64,000 nucleotides of DNA from Oreocharis arfaki (GCA_013398015.1 VZRR01005769.1:1010974-1074973), one strand, 5' to 3'; numbered from the stretch's first letter, positions 1 to 14,500 are shown. The notes: generated by a model from the letters alone, not told the origin. Program-made: numbers and translations.

Positions 1-2544
1 GCTGAGCCAGGCTTGGGCAGAGATGCTCTCTGGCCATCCTGCTTGTGGCCTGCCATGCCACCCCAGGCAGCCACAACAAACTGCAACACCTGGCTATGTC
101 CACATCATGTATGAGGATCAAGAGGACAGCAAATGCACAGAAAGAATCACTACACCTCTCACAAACATACTGAATGGTTGTGGGAGCACGTGAGTGCAAA
201 CCACATAGATCAGATGCTGCCAGGACCTCCTGGGCTTGTGAACTTCACCCTGCCTGAGAAAACATAGAAAAGAATATGCCAGTGGGTTCTTACCTGCATT
301 CCCCTCATTGAAGCGAAGCAATGGCCTCTCATTGGGAACGGATCCTGTTCTCCTCTCTAATACAAAGTACAGGCAGTTCCCACTAGAATATTTTGCATCA
401 AAATTGTCAAGAGACTGGAGCATGTGATGTGGGAGACTTTGTTCAGTGTCTTTCTCACATGGAGATTATCCAGACTCCTATTTGCACCTCCCAGACCTAT
501 GTCCTAACCATGGAAATAGAAATGAGGAACCTCTGAGCTCCTTAATGTGTCTCCCAGCCATGCTGGGCTGCACTAAAGCAAGCCCACATCTGTCTCCATG
601 AACAGCAACCACTGCCATGAGACTATGCAGCACAGTTTGACAAGATGCCCAGATTTTAAGATTTAGATTTACAAATGCCTTCTCAGGTTTTCTATGCTTC
701 CAAGGGACCTAGGGGACTGATTCCCACAGGTCCTTGGATATCACTAAGCATCCAGCTCCCTGCTCCAGCTGATGTGGCTGCTCATGTGCATGTGTCAGTC
801 TTGTATGTCTGCACAACTTAGCCTGTTCTGAAGAGTGAGATGGGGTCTGGTATTGAATATGCATCAGGGACACATGGATCTGAGCCCATGGCAACCTTCA
901 CAGGAGTCCTGTGGAGCAGACAGAGAGGCTGTCAGGCTGACACAGCCGAGTGCCTTGCATATTATTATCTGTTTCTTTCAGTCTCCAGCTGACTCTTACT
1001 GACTTTGCCACTGGGGTTTAGATTTGTGACCAAGTGCCCCCACCCCACCTTACACCTCAAATCTTATTTATGCAGTCAGTTTAGTAAAACGGTGTTTAAA
1101 TAGCACCATTGCACCTCACATTTTCACCATGCCTTCATGTCTGTAGTAGTTTTACCAGGGTCAATAATATTTTTAAATGACTTGCAGCAAATGTGGTAAG
1201 TACTTAAACAATAGGCTCCATCAGTTCCAGAGAAGCTGTTTTATTCTACTAAGTCAATTATCAGTAGTTTCAAAAGTCCCTAAATAAGTAGTTGTCTGAC
1301 AGATCGTAATAGCTCCTTCTGTTACTCTATGCCAACTCATATAATGCTGCAGAATAATTTGCCTTACTCTTTTGTTTAGGATTTGAAAAACAATCATGTT
1401 GAAAGAAAGCAGAATATTATAATAATGGAAGAAAACAAAAGCAGTTTGGGGAAAAATAAGCTTCCTTTTCTAAATATTGCTGAGCTCTTTTAGCAATGCA
1501 TTTTGCCATATAAGAGTGGATTTACCAAAACTCTCAGTTCTCTGGCAATAACACTGACATGCCACGGTTGCATTGGCTGAAATCATCTGCCCCTTATCCC
1601 CATCAGCTTGGTATTCATTGCCAGCCCCTTTCACAGCTGATGCTGAGCCTTGGGGAAACCACCTGGTTGCCTGTGCTGTAAGGGAAAAACCTCACTTCTT
1701 GCATATCTTTTATGCCAAAAGCATCGAGACTGGAAGTAACACTGCCAAAAAAAAAAAAAAAAGAAAAAACAAAGATTGCAGCTTTATTAACGGGCTCCCT
1801 TCAGGTGTGCTGTATCCTTTCACTTTCCATAATTGCTTTGGAGACTGAGCTTTGCTGAGTCTTCACAGAGGCCAGTCTTCAGCTCCCATGTGCAAATGGC
1901 TGCAGTGCTTGGTTGCCCGGGATTAGCTTGTAAGATCTCCACTCAAGGGGAGAAAGAAATACAAGACCACTTGAGGTCTTTTGTGACTCTCACAACCAGT
2001 CAGCACACACATTAAGAAAACCCTTTGTCATCACTTGCCAGACACACCTTGGATAATGTCTGCAAAGCTCCAGGATCCCCGTGGATACCGTGGGCTATGG
2101 ACAGGCAGGCAGTCTCTGAGACAGCAGCAACTGGAGTTGGCAGCACCTTCAGGATCAGGGCCAAGGGAGGAAGGGCAACGCTGAGCAGTGCTGAGGCTGC
2201 AGCAAGGTGCTCCTTGTAGCCTATAGCAGCAATAACCTGAATATAGCCTCTGAGGCATTTTCATGCAGTGTCTCAGAGGAAATTTCACCAGTAATGAATG
2301 GAGATGCTTAATACATGCTTACCCAAGGCCAAATTTTAGGTAGGGAAGAAGGCACTGATTCCTACCTATAGCAAGAAGACAGAGAAGAGGGGGGTGTTTT
2401 GCCTTCCATTGACCATGTAGAGCAGAGGGGACAAAAGTGTTAGAGGAATTCAGTCATTAAATGACCAGAGGCACATACTCTGGTTTGGCTCCTTATCCGA
2501 ACAATCCATCCCTTTCAGCCAGCATTATTCCACTCCTGCACGTC
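1..2544. other. intergenic DNA, no gene recognised
   Basis: This is AT-leaning single-copy sequence. It holds only short open frames of about 60-100 codons, with no recognisable domain, no consistent splice pattern and no coding-like continuity. A run of 16 A at 1747-1762 is the only clear low-complexity tract. I see no promoter, RNA gene or mobile element in it. Confidence 0.6.
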
Positions 2545-3137
2545 TGCTGTTGGAGCCACTGCATCTAGAGTCAGTATTGTGTGGAGAGTCACACTATGAA
2601 AAGCCAGTGTCCATAAAGGAGACAGAGGAGTCCTGCAACTTTATTCAAATAGAGGGAGATTCTACTGGGCCTTACCCCTGTGAAGTTTCTCTCTCGAGGA
2701 TTCAAAGGACGCAGCCTCCTTGTATCCTAAACTCACAGCCACATGTTGCCTTCTTCCTTTCCCCATTGCCTGAGGCGCTGGGAAGGTGCAGCCTTTGCAG
2801 ACTGCCTGCCACATATTCCCCCCCTGAACATATCATTTGCTCCCAAAGTTCAGAAGTTCAGGCTATCTGGGTTCTGTGGATCCACCGGAAGTTTAGACTG
2901 GGCTCTGCTTTGCATGGACCAATTTGTCTCTTACCTTAAAGCTCAGGAGTTCAAACTATCTTGAGTTCTGTAACAAACTTGTGCGGATTGAGGCTGGCAG
3001 AGACATTAAGACCCATTGCAAAGACATTAACACCCATTTCTCCTAAAACCCTCACCCATCGAGTTGTTTGTAAAGACATTAGCATTCACCTTTCCTATCA
3101 GTATCTGCAGCCAGCGTGAAAATGTTGCGTTAGGACA
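2545..3137 (-). mobile_element. solo-LTR-like element of an old endogenous retrovirus, antisense
   Basis: Read on the minus strand, this roughly 590-bp stretch is organised like a retroviral LTR. A promoter-like U3 part carries repeated motifs. A polyadenylation signal AATAAA (plus-strand TTTATT at 2640-2645) is followed by about 90 bp of R-U5-like sequence. The outer ends can be set to TG...CA (plus-strand TG near 2548, CA at 3136-3137). Internal repeats are visible: 2845-2879 resembles 2938-2972, and AAGACATTA-type units recur at 3001, 3021 and 3073. I see no gag, pol or env sequence beside it and no second copy in the window, so a solo LTR is most likely. No clear target-site duplication was found, so the borders are approximate. 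The overall look resembles avian ERV-L-type LTRs from memory, but that is inference. Confidence 0.5.
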
Positions 3138-6100
3138 ATATCCATTTGGAAGTGGATCACCACGCTTCCAAATACTGTTTTTATGGAATTCAACCATCCA
3201 ATTTTAGTCTACAAGCACCTGCTAACCCCATAAAGTTAGAGGAGGTGTAGAAACTGCTACAAAGGAAATTATAAAGTAAGCTGACATGGACATGTGGAGA
3301 CCCCTTTCAAAGCAGAAATCCATTTCCAGTGGAATAAGAAAAGAAAATAAAATCAGTAACCACAAATCTTCAAAGAGTTAAAGCTGGCTTTACCTGTGCT
3401 TGTTGCTGAGCAGAGAAAAGCAGCCAAAAATTGGACCTGGTGTTTTTGTTTAGCTTATACTTCATATGCAGTTCACTGTTTGCTTTCACTGATCACATTA
3501 TCAGATGAGTCTTTCCCTCTGTGTGCATGACATGTATTCCTACTGCCCAATGTTTGGTTTATACCCATACATAAATCCAAACATTTCTAGCAAATCTTGG
3601 GTCAAGTTGTGGAGAAGTTCTTGAAAACCTATAAGTTGTTCTTATGAGTTTGCTTTCTTTGTCCCTCTTTCTGTGTGTATTGTGATAGGGGAAAACTGAA
3701 GGAAATATTGTCTTCTTCATTAGAATTCAAAAACAAGGTTTCTTTGATGCTTCGCTCATTATTTTTATAAATAGGCATAAAATAGTGCATTCTTTATCCA
3801 TAATTTAACTGATCACTGTGTTTATTTCCCTGTACTTTTTTTTCCCCTGCAAACTGCAGATAAGGAGTCACTCATACATGGCATAAAGCTCTTTTTAAAA
3901 AAAATTAGTCATGGTGACTAATAGTTAGAATCTTTCAAACTTCTGGGTATTCAGCTACTACATGCTTGAGATGCAGAATCAAAATTCATAAGAAATATCA
4001 AAAACCTTTTGTCAGACTGAGAAAACTAAAGGAGTATGAAGTTGTATTATCTCAAAGACAGTGAGATGAGAAAGAGTGGCATACCCAAATGAGAAATTTT
4101 ATAAGGTTTAGCCAACAGTACTCAATGAACATTGCTTTCTCTTAGGCAAAATTATCTGAAATATTTTGGAACAATGCCTAAGGTTACCTATCAGGGCAAA
4201 AAAAAAGGATATTATATATTATTGGTGTCGGGCTTCTAAATATGTTTGACCACAGGCCATTGAAGCAGAAGATAATGTGGTTTTTTAGCATGTACATGTT
4301 TTCCATGCATAATAAGAAATGATGAAAAATGTGTAAAAAAAGGAGTAGTCCAATGATAGGAGATTATTTGTGGGTTTTCTTACTGTAATGGGAAATGGAC
4401 TTTTATTACTTCTCAGAATTTGTATCAAAGACTATTTTTATCTATTTGGCTGTTGTAGTCCAAGTAACCTCTGTGCGGGAGGCTGTGCTAATGGTCTCCA
4501 CATACATCTCAAAGCATTGCTCTTTGGAAGAACAAATCAAATTTCAAGATATCTGAGACATTTCTAATTCTTTTCTTTTGAGTGGACTTTCCAGCCACAC
4601 ATAGTTTGTATGGAGTCCATGAGAACTGTTGTTCACTGGCAACAAAACAGGCTATCAGGCCAGATGCTCGCTCATTTTTCTGACAAGAGTGAAAGCATAC
4701 CTTTTTTTCTAAGACAAGATATGCTCCCTGGAAGAATATTTGAACCACTAGCAGGAGACCAGAAGACTTTCTACATTTTCTGAAAGCTTTTCCTTTCAAT
4801 CGTTTGGATGCCTTTCATGGAAAGGCGTTGAAATTCTCAGTTATGTCCCATGAAACTACTCTTGTGTCAGAGGAAATAACAAAACAAAACAAAACAAAGC
4901 ACCCAACAGCATAAAAGAAACCATAGATTTATATCTTCAGTGCCTCACAGGAAGCCCCCCAAGACATGATCCTTAGTGGTGACCCCTGGATTTCCCTGCT
5001 ACTTCCCACAGCAGCTCCCCTCTGCACTGTGCACAGGTCTTCTTGGTCTGCCTCACTTTTAAATTTTGCTCACTGCTTCTCCTATTGGTCCCTCACTAAC
5101 ATCTCTATTTCTAAATCTGCTTCCAGGATTTAATCTCTCCATTGCATTTTCCGCATCTTCCCCCCGCTTTCTTTTCTTCAGGGCGCTTGTATGATTCCTA
5201 TTTTTCAGGGCTCTCACCCACCCACATCTCCCCTGCTCTTTGCAAGGCCCTTCCTTCTTAGGCCTACAGACATCTTTCAGCTCCTCATTTGGTCCAGTAT
5301 TTTAAAAGCATAAACCCTCTTCTCCCTGTATCAACATTTGCTTCTTGTGGTTGTCTCTCCCTCCTCATGTTGCTCTGCATACATTGGCTGGGCAGCTGCA
5401 GAAAACATGAAATGGCCATTCACTTCCTTGCCTGGGGGCAGGATTTATTAGATGCTGAACCTCAGAAGGCTCGATTCTCTCAAGATAGTTCAAGACACTT
5501 GGGGCCAGATTCTCAAAAATTTGGTTTTATGGGCCAGACTACAGGAGAGCAGTGTTCAGGCAGGCAGTGTGGGAGGAATGCAGGAGCAGCGTCTCTGCCC
5601 TCCTGCAGCTGGGTGCTGGCAGTGCCAAAGAGGGATTGCACTCTCCTGCTTCCTATCTCAGTGGGCCTCAGAGCAGAGGAGGTGCAGGTTTCTCTGCTGT
5701 AGTCATTAGCAGTGTTTATGAAGCTGTACCGTAGCCCTCCAGAAAGTGTCACACCAAGAGCCCTGGCCTTTTTTCCTAGGTCAGTACAACTTCCTGCATT
5801 CCCCTGGCTGTCACTGTTGTAAAAACCCCTGACTGACTGAGTCAAAGCATGATTTTTCTGTATGCAAACCAATGTTTTAGAGTTCCTGTGGCTAAAAGTC
5901 TGTTATCTGAAGTCTATTATCTGCATGGGCATGTCATCTGCTTGCAAATATACCAGGCAGGACAGAGAAAAATATGGCCCTAAACTAATGCTCAAATTTA
6001 GATTAATACTTCCCCAAGCACTGTTTCCATTAGTGCTAATACAGGAATGCATAGATTGTAAATTGTCCTTTCAGGGTCTGACAATTCTAAATTTAGTGCC

Positions 6101-7844
6101 AATGTTAATTAAGCAAGAGAAAATTAGGCAATGCAACAGATTTGGGGAGCAGGCAGGGAAGAGGAGAGATAGGTCATCAGTTTGACAGCTTTGGGAGGTA
6201 ATAATTTAGTGAACAAACAATCATGAAGATAAACCTGAATATTTCAGTGCTTTTAATAATTTGTGGCATTTAAGGACAGCAGATTATTTTTTAATTATTT
6301 GGATTCCACATAACTAGAGAATAATCTTGATTTACCCTTCTCCCAGCCTTTTTTGTGCTGACAGAAAGAGTTCATTTGTTACTCTGACATACATGCTAAT
6401 TACTGTGCCCATATGTACACCCAGCACGTTTTATTAACTACTGTATGAGAGAGATTTTGAGGGGTTAATAAATGTCAAAAAATCTTATGTAAACATTTTC
6501 TTCTCTTTTCTTTCATACAGTATAGGAGTCTGTTTAATAAACCCCAAATCAGTATAAGGTCACAATGTGTTTGGCTTTGAAACTGAAGTTAGGGTAAGTA
6601 ATTACAAAGGGTCCACTGTGTTCCTCATTTAGCTGCATATTACACAGAACTGAATGGGATGATTAATAATCATGTTCTACACTGAAAGAATGTAATTTAT
6701 AAAAGTTCATGTAAATACAGCAGCAGAATTAGTCGTTCATTTACCATTGCCCTGCTAGCACGTATGGGAATTCCAGCATTTTTAGAAAGCAACAAAGCCA
6801 AGATCCTCACAGGAGTTCTGTGCTTAAGTACCTTGGAGAATGTGAGCCCAAGGTACTAAAATAGCTTAGCATTATTGAATGTTTAGTTAAAATTAGACAG
6901 AATACTGGCACGTGTAGAAATGTTTGCTATGAAGTCTGGGTTATACTGAGCTATGTTGGCAGTGGAAGAAGACGGGAGAGAATGAAAAGCTTTTATAAGA
7001 TCATTGAACTAAAAAAGAGCAAAATAAATTAAAATTAATCATCAGTATAAAATAAATTGCATTTTTTAAATGAACATAACTCAGAATCCAGTACAGGATG
7101 ATCTTTTAATTAATTCATTTATGTCAAAATTTTGATTTAAATCATGTTGATTTTTTTAAAATCAGCATGATCTGTGAGAAGCCTAGTAAAAAATGAGTTC
7201 TCTCCAGCACTGTCCATAGCCCATGGTGCATTGCCCTGACAGTAGTGAGTTGGTACTTACCTGCAGTAAGCACCAGCAGGCACGTACTGACCATCGATGC
7301 AATCAACAATAACTCTGCTCCGTCATGTCACTAATAGTAATCTCGATCATCAGTTTAGAGCACACCAGATATATGTCTCTCACCTTCTGAATGGATGTTG
7401 GTACCACACGGATTCACTGAGGCTAGAAAGATTTCCTAAATACCTCAGTGGATCCAGCAGTTAGTAAGCAGCATGTGCAAGGTAGCTATTAGTTTGTGAG
7501 AGAGGAGTAAAACTTACTTCACCATGTCCTCATGAAGACCGAGTGCTAAGTAGAAAGTATTCTATAATTTTCACTTTGGAATACAGCATAATTAGTCTTT
7601 TATGAAGACAACCAGATCCTGGGTTGCATTACACTTTAAATTCATTATACTTTTTACTGCTATTCGTAGAGATTCATGTGCAGAAAAAATATCAAGTTTA
7701 TATCTATTTAAATTTGAGATCATATTAAACTCCCAAATGTGGTTCATAAATAGGGCAGTAAATGGAGTTGCTTTTTTGAATGAAAAGTCCTTGGTAACTA
7801 ATTGACCAGGTAATAAATGGAAAGTGCTTGTATTCTGTACTGAA
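3138..7844. other. intergenic DNA, no gene recognised
   Basis: This is AT-rich non-coding sequence. A short (AAAAC)n run lies at about 4881-4898. The open frames around 5289-5872 overlap each other on both strands and have no family resemblance, so I treat them as chance. Nothing else could be assigned. Confidence 0.55.
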
Positions 7845-7908
7845 AAGGCTGGATCATGCACTGCCACAGCCAGTGGGAGTTCTGCCACTGACTTCACTGG
7901 GAGTGCTT
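7845..7908. repeat. fragment of an ancient amniote interspersed repeat
   Basis: The stretch contains CAGTGG...CCACTG arms (7871-7890) and two near-identical pieces of the form CASTGGGAG, followed by GACTTCACTGGGAG. This matches the pattern of alternating 'GACTTCAATGGGAG' and its complement that I know from an old CR1/L3-like repeat tail found across birds, turtles and crocodiles. Only about 60 bp remain and the family name is uncertain. A RepeatMasker run with an archosaur library would decide it. Confidence 0.45.
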
Positions 7909-10900
7909 AGCAAGGCTGTTTTGTTCCTCATTCAGTTTGGTTAACAAGATTTGTGCTCCAGTCCCTTTTCACCAAAATGCTGGCAGACTTCTTACAACAT
8001 TACTGGAAACTAGACCCTACACAAATTACTAAGGCCTTTTGTATTTTAATGTCTTTTTTGTAATGATATTCAGTCCTTTGGGGCAGCTGCCTAAGAGAGA
8101 CATTCGTCAACTTCACTTTGTTTTTAGGACAGATGAGCCAGAGCCAAAACCATAGACCTGAATAACTTGAAAATCCAGAGGAGTTTGGATCCAGATTTGA
8201 GCCCCACAGTTTGAGGCCCTTGCTGATTAGTGGGCCATGCTTTAACAAGCTGTACTTGTGCTTAGAAAGGGGCTCAATATTTGCTGCCAGCATCATCAGA
8301 ATCGAAACACAGGGCTCTCTAGCAGTGTCCTGGCTCTGACACTGTCCCACAGCCAGTGCCTAGAAAAGAGTACAGAAACAGGGAAAACACAGCAATATTT
8401 CCCCCGCACAGGTCCCCATCCTCAGCAGCACAATGAGGTGGAGTCTTTGTGTTGCCAGAGAATTTTCTTTGTTAGCACCAGCCATTCCTTTCTGGATTAC
8501 CTATCGCTGCCACTTGCTCTTGCTCCCAAGGCAAACATTTAGAAGGGAGGGCTTGTAAAATCTCAGTGCTGCTATACATGCATGTGAGAGAGCTGAGAGG
8601 GGCAGGTCTGGAACAGGGATCATGGGGAAAAACAAAGAGAGAAAGAGGAATAGCTGCAGAAAGTCTGTGCCTGGAAAAGAGGAAAATCCTGGGCTCTAGG
8701 ATACCCATGATACAAAAGTGTAACAATGTCCAGTTAGAAATTGGTTGGACTTAAATTAGTACAGCATTCTTGCTTAGATAAAGTCATCACTTATAAATGC
8801 AGTTCTGCCTTTTTAGGACAAATTACATGCCCACAAACCAAAAAGTAGTGAAAGTAAGGGCAAAGTATTTGAAATTATGTCTGTGAAATGCATATGCAAA
8901 ACTAATTAACTTATAGATGGCATTTGTCCATATCCCCCATGTGATGTACTGACAATCTCCCTGGTATTGTAGAATTCAAACGCTTTGAAAAGAAATTGCC
9001 CGAGGGATTGAATGTCTTTCCTTTACATTGTTTTTAAAAGGAAGAGTTTCTCACACTGTGTTTATTTGCTGCTAAGATACTGTTACACTAACACCATCAC
9101 AGCCTGTTTCTCACTGCAGTATCCCATAAATTAGGTTGTTGCAGGGAGTATCAAGAATATGCATACACAGCCTGACTAGGGCAATTTTATGTGAATAATG
9201 TTTTGTGACCTTTCTTGCAAAAAGGTCCTGACTAGAAAAGCATAGGTTTACCAGGCATCCTGGCTGTACTGAAAGGTTGCAATTACCGTTCTATTTTATC
9301 AGTATTAGTAGAGAGAGTTCCTGGATGCCCTGGCATCTCCTCTCCAAACACAAATGAAAAGTTGGGAAGTTGTCTGACTCAAGTAATGAAGTACATATAA
9401 TCTAGGTACCTGTTTCAAATTCAACAATTGTGGAAATGATGGAAGAGCCATTGCGATCAAGATGACTTTCCAACAGGCTCAATGAGATGGTTTTGTGGAC
9501 TCAGTCCAATTCTTAATGGACATAAGTCCACATTACAAAAAGCAACACACAACTGGCAGAAATTGATACTCTTTTGGCACTCAACAGAGAAGTGAAGTAT
9601 TGAATGAACATGAAGAATGGACTAACCTTTCACCTCCCTCCCTGCATTCCAGGTCAGGGATGAGACATCTGATAGAGCTACATAAGAAGCTTGGGCTGCT
9701 GCTCTCCATGCTGCCCTGTGCCATACCCAAACAAAGGACTTCCTTCTTAACAAGGATTGGGCTGACACTTTTCATGAACTTTAAATTTATGTAAGATATT
9801 TGGAGGCTTTGGAAGTTAGTGTGTAACATCAGGATTCTGCCTAAAGAGTACAAGCCACTGCTCCACATAAAGCCATGTCTCTCTGACTGCCAGCTGCATT
9901 GAAAACTATTACACTAATTCCCTGTTATACATTTGCATATATAATGTATATACATACATAGCAGGAGTAAATGTATTGGTTATTCGTGTATGTTTTTTCA
10001 TAATAAGAGAAGTAATGCCTTTAGCTAAGATTGCCTAATACTCATTTATAAGAATTTACTTTCAATTACTTATACAGTTTGCCAAAATTTAACTGCTTCA
10101 GCTTAAATTTTCCATGGTGGGTATCTGTCTCTAACTGAATTGGGTTTGGAAAGACTTGACTAAAATGGCTCAGATAATTCCAAGAACACTGTTAGTAAAA
10201 ATATATCCTTTTAGTCATGTTAAGAACCTTTGCAACCATCATATTGAGAGACTCTAGCATGTCTGAGTTTTGGAGCTGAAGTTTGAAACTCCATAAGGAA
10301 ATTACTTTGATGTCAAGACTTATCTTCTGTCACTCTTGTGGAAATCTGATCCAGCTGTAATCTCCTAAAAAACTGAATTCTCACACACTCATATTCTGTT
10401 AAATTCTCCGAATACTCTATTTGCAGTAAGCATGCTGTCTTTTCATACAACTGTGACATCTGAGGCACAGTGTATATTTGCATTCTCTGTGGAGAATATC
10501 CACACATATATATATATATAAAAAAAAATATGTCCAAGGGCTCTCCCTGTCATTCGTACAGATTGCATACATCAGGAATGATAGCCCTATAGACCCACCT
10601 ATCCACTGTATTAGAGCTCAGCTCTTCTCAGGGACCATGTAGATGATTTTAGTTACAACCATGAGGACAGCAGCACTTGCAACAAGGACCAGGAAACACC
10701 TGGTCATGAGAATCAGGGTGCTTAAGCCTACTCTCAAGACTTCATCTCACAGTGAACCCACCAGGTATCTAATGCCTCGGGTCTCAAAGAGGCCATGCCC
10801 AAAGACACTGGGGGCTGCCCTGATCAGTCTCTATGACCACAGCAGGCAACTACTTTGGCCTGAACTTTGCTGAACCCTCTGGAGGGATTGGATATTGCTC

Positions 10901-11445
10901 ACAGGGTGCTTTACAAACAAGTTTAAGGAACCACAGGATAAAGAGTGAGCAGTTAACGTATAGAGGGGTCATTAACTTCTGAAGGATTCAGAAGTGACAA
11001 AGTGCTTTAATTAACATTGTCCTTTCAAGAACTCCAGAGCAAGCAAGCGAGGTAGAAATACACTTCTGTAAGCTCTGAAAATGAGGACTAGAAGCCAAAA
11101 TATCTTAATGAGCTCCCACCCTCTGATCATATATAAACACACAAGAGGAAGTGTAATGATTTTTGTTAGTGATAAAGGTTTGAGTAGTGTGTATTGAAAA
11201 CAAAGGCTTAGACACATCACAAAGTGAACTGGGTCAGCTTAAAAAAAATCAGCATCTAACTCCTCTTTTGTGAGCTCTCTGAATCCAGTGTATTAAATAA
11301 TATGAGGGCAAAATGGAAAAAAGAACTTTAATACACGTAATCAAAGTTCTGTTTAGATGCATACTCAGGAGAAAGACAACTCAAGGTTATACAGACCACT
11401 TAAAAACTAGTATTTCCTCTCTTTTCAATCCTTGTCTCTGTTAAA
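7909..11445. other. intergenic DNA, no gene recognised
   Basis: This is AT-rich sequence with only short chance ORFs. A (TA)n tract followed by a run of A occupies about 10506-10530. I see no exon-like structure or RNA gene. Confidence 0.55.
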
Positions 11446-11505
11446 AGGGTTAGATAAGACGACCTGCAGAGGTCCCTTCCAACCTCAACCATTCTGTAAT
11501 CCTAA
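11446..11505 (+). mobile_element. CR1 LINE, 3'-end fragment
   Basis: The sequence reads as a degraded CR1 3' tail. A TTAGATAAGACGACCTGCAGAGG-like stretch corresponds to the conserved 'gactagatgatct...aggtc' part. The hallmark GGTCCCTTCCAACC follows at 11471-11484, then CATTCTGTAATC, a decayed copy of the terminal ATTCTRTG octamer repeat. Only about 55-60 bp are present, which is the usual outcome of severe 5' truncation in this avian and reptilian LINE family. There is no coding part. This element is one of the main reasons for calling the DNA avian. Confidence 0.8.
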
Positions 11506-14500
11506 CAATCTCTTAATATAGTACTTGGTACAATAGACATACGTGCTTAATTTCTAGATTCCCCCCAGAAAGAGATTATATTCCAAACCTAATGTTTTCT
11601 TCCCTTTCTGTAACATATTTTGAATTTTGTTTGTTTTGCAAGCTAAACCTCAGGTTACAAGCACTTTTCCGCTTTGCCAGCCAAATGAATATGATGAAAG
11701 GACACCTGTAGGCATACACAGAAGCCAAGAACATTCTGTACATCCATTATTTATTTAGTTCTCTTCTTTAGCTCTTTTATATAAAGAAAAAAACATAGGT
11801 AGAAACAGGAGAAAAGTTAATCTGTTATATAGTTGCAGTAAGAAAAAGCATAGAAAACACTACTTTTGTTACCTTGGCAAATACAGTAAAAATGTTCTCC
11901 ACTGTGCAGTCTGTGCAAAATAAGTCCCACAGGAATTAGGCAAGCACATTCTCATTATGGTAGTTATGATTTAGATTGCATTACAGAAGTAAAAACAATC
12001 ATTCAAAGAGGCTTGGGTGCAGTGATTTGGAGAGAAGCTGCTGCTCTGCCAAACAGAAAAAGAGAGGGAAGGGGTGGGGGCAATGAAAGAAATAAACCCT
12101 GCCAAAATGAACTCATGCAAAGGTGAAGCCAAAATGCCAAGAGGTACAGATTAAATGCTCTTATGAATGTCCCAAATGTGTGTGTCAGCAAACTGCCCAA
12201 ATAAGGTTTTGAACTGAAAGCTCAGGCTTCTGCTGGAAACACCCAGAAACACAGAGATTAGATATTGTTTGGAAAAAGGGATTCTGGCTTGGTTGTCTAG
12301 AATGAGCATTTGAAAATCACACATCTCACCAGAGCACGTGTTAATGCAATGGAAATGCTTTTTTGGAAACTGAAAAATAGTCCTTTAGTAATTTCATAAC
12401 ACAAGAAGTAAAGGACCACAGAAATTGCTTCCTTTTAGTTTCAGTTGTTCTATATTTGTTGGGTTTCTTTTTTAGTTTAAGGTCTCTAATGGCCATGTAA
12501 AAAAAATTGAATCATTCAGATAATTCTTTATTTGCCCCTGACTTTAATGAAAAATTTACAGGAAAAAAACTTATCTTAAACATAGCTACCAACTTCCAAT
12601 ATCTCATTTTTCTCACACAATAATCCCAGTGTTCAAAGTAGGTATTGTATTTATCATCTTTGTATGGAGCAGAATTTCACTTCACTTTTCTTTATGGTCT
12701 TATCACATCATTTACAAACACTTTATCTCTGTAACTGAAAATAAATGAAATCCTGGGCTTTCGATGAAATGCCATGATGAAATGAATGGTCCAAAAATCT
12801 ATATTGAGATGACTGACTCCTGTTTGTACAAGACATGATAAATGTTTCATGCATATAAACTGAAGGATGATGGATTTAATGATCATAGTTTAACGGGGAA
12901 ATGTTATTTTGGAATAATTAAGTGTTCTGTCATTTGCAAGTCTAAATAGTCCATTGTTAGATGGTGCTTTTGTCTGTCAACAAGTCATTCTATTTTGTAA
13001 GGGTTATTTATCACTAAAACAATTGATGAAATGGAAACACACTACCAGTATGTGTTGTTAACAACACATTTTGTGAGACTTTGGTTTGGGTCCATATTTC
13101 AGGGATAGTTAATTGATGTATGTTTCTGTCTTACGGAAGAATTATATGACAAGAACCTTTGAAGGATTGGAGGTATCTTTCTCACATGAAGTGTTACATG
13201 TGAACTGTATTTATTGTCCTTCCTATAAAGATTTTTAGAGTCAAAAATACCTCAGTTTTAAGGCACACATGTGAAAGGAGTTTACACTGGGGTGTATTGT
13301 CCAGTTTCCAGTTGTAGCTCCAAGAAGGTGTAAGTATCTGCAGATCATGGTTTGTGTCTGCTGGCTCTTACAGCTGTCCTGGACACCCCAGATGGTGTCT
13401 CAGATGGGCGTCTTTGTTTAGACAGGTTAATCTCTCCATGAGGAATATCTCAATGGGAAGTACACTGTGCCTATGCTATTTTTTATTTTTAATATCTGCA
13501 TCAAAATAACTGCAATCAAGACAGTTACAGTATTCTGATTTCCCCTGTTGTGCATACGCAATTTTTTATTGACTCTGTATACAGAACTGAATGTGAGTGC
13601 CTTTTTTTTCCTTGACATTCAATAGCAAAGAAAATAATAAGAAACATAAGTGCTGGAAAGTAATATGAAAAAGGTAATTATTTTGACAAAAAATAGCGGC
13701 TATACATTTGGTTGTGTGAGAATAGTGTATGATATTTAATATCTGAATGATCATCACAGCATGGGAAGGTATAAAGAAAAGATTAATTTGTATTTTAGTC
13801 ACAAAGGCTATTTCCTGGGTTGCATGATATTTATAAATATTAGAACACTTCATATATCTTCTTGTCTCCTGATACATACATTTTTTACCACGCAATCCCA
13901 AACTAGGTTTAAAAATATTTTGTGTCTTTTCTTCATTTCATAGTTTAAGGACTAAAACATATGAAGGTGAGGATCTGTGATAAAATTTAACGAAAGGCCT
14001 CGATCTCCTGACTCCCCACTCTGCTCTGGTGAACAGTGACTCTGTGAAATGTCTTGTCACACCAGTTTCTATACTTTGCCAGATATAGAAGCCTTTTATC
14101 ACAGCTCTGAGAAGCAACAGTCTCTCCTTTTTACTGTCCAGTTCATTACCTTGCCATGAGTCTCTACTCTCTGAATTCATACAGCCACACACATGGCTAG
14201 TGAGACCTACTAGGCAAGTAGAAATCCAAGCATGCACAAGTGTGGAAGCTGTGAAATGGATATATCTGATCATCAATGATTTTGCCCTGGGCTGTGAGCA
14301 GAAGTACTGAAAGTATTCCCAGATGCCTAGAGCTGGGATCCACAGTTCAGATCTTGACAAAACTGGCTGATATGTTGTGGCATACATATTTAAGTCTCAA
14401 AACTCTTTAGAGATTCCTTTCACACTCCTTCCCATGAGAGAGTCTTCTGTGTCACTGCTTTCCAGGTCATTTTCCTTATCCTGGGTGTAGATAGTAAGGA

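Noticed and set aside
2550..2939. 129-codon plus-strand ORF
   Set aside because: It lies antisense within the LTR-like element and its translation matches nothing I recognise.
5495..5545. GGGGCCAGATTCTCA motif resembling an old amniote repeat
   Set aside because: Only about 15 bp match the remembered pattern and the flanks do not continue it.
13938..14387. 149-codon minus-strand ORF
   Set aside because: It has no domain, signal or plausible exon boundaries, and other frames nearby are of similar quality.
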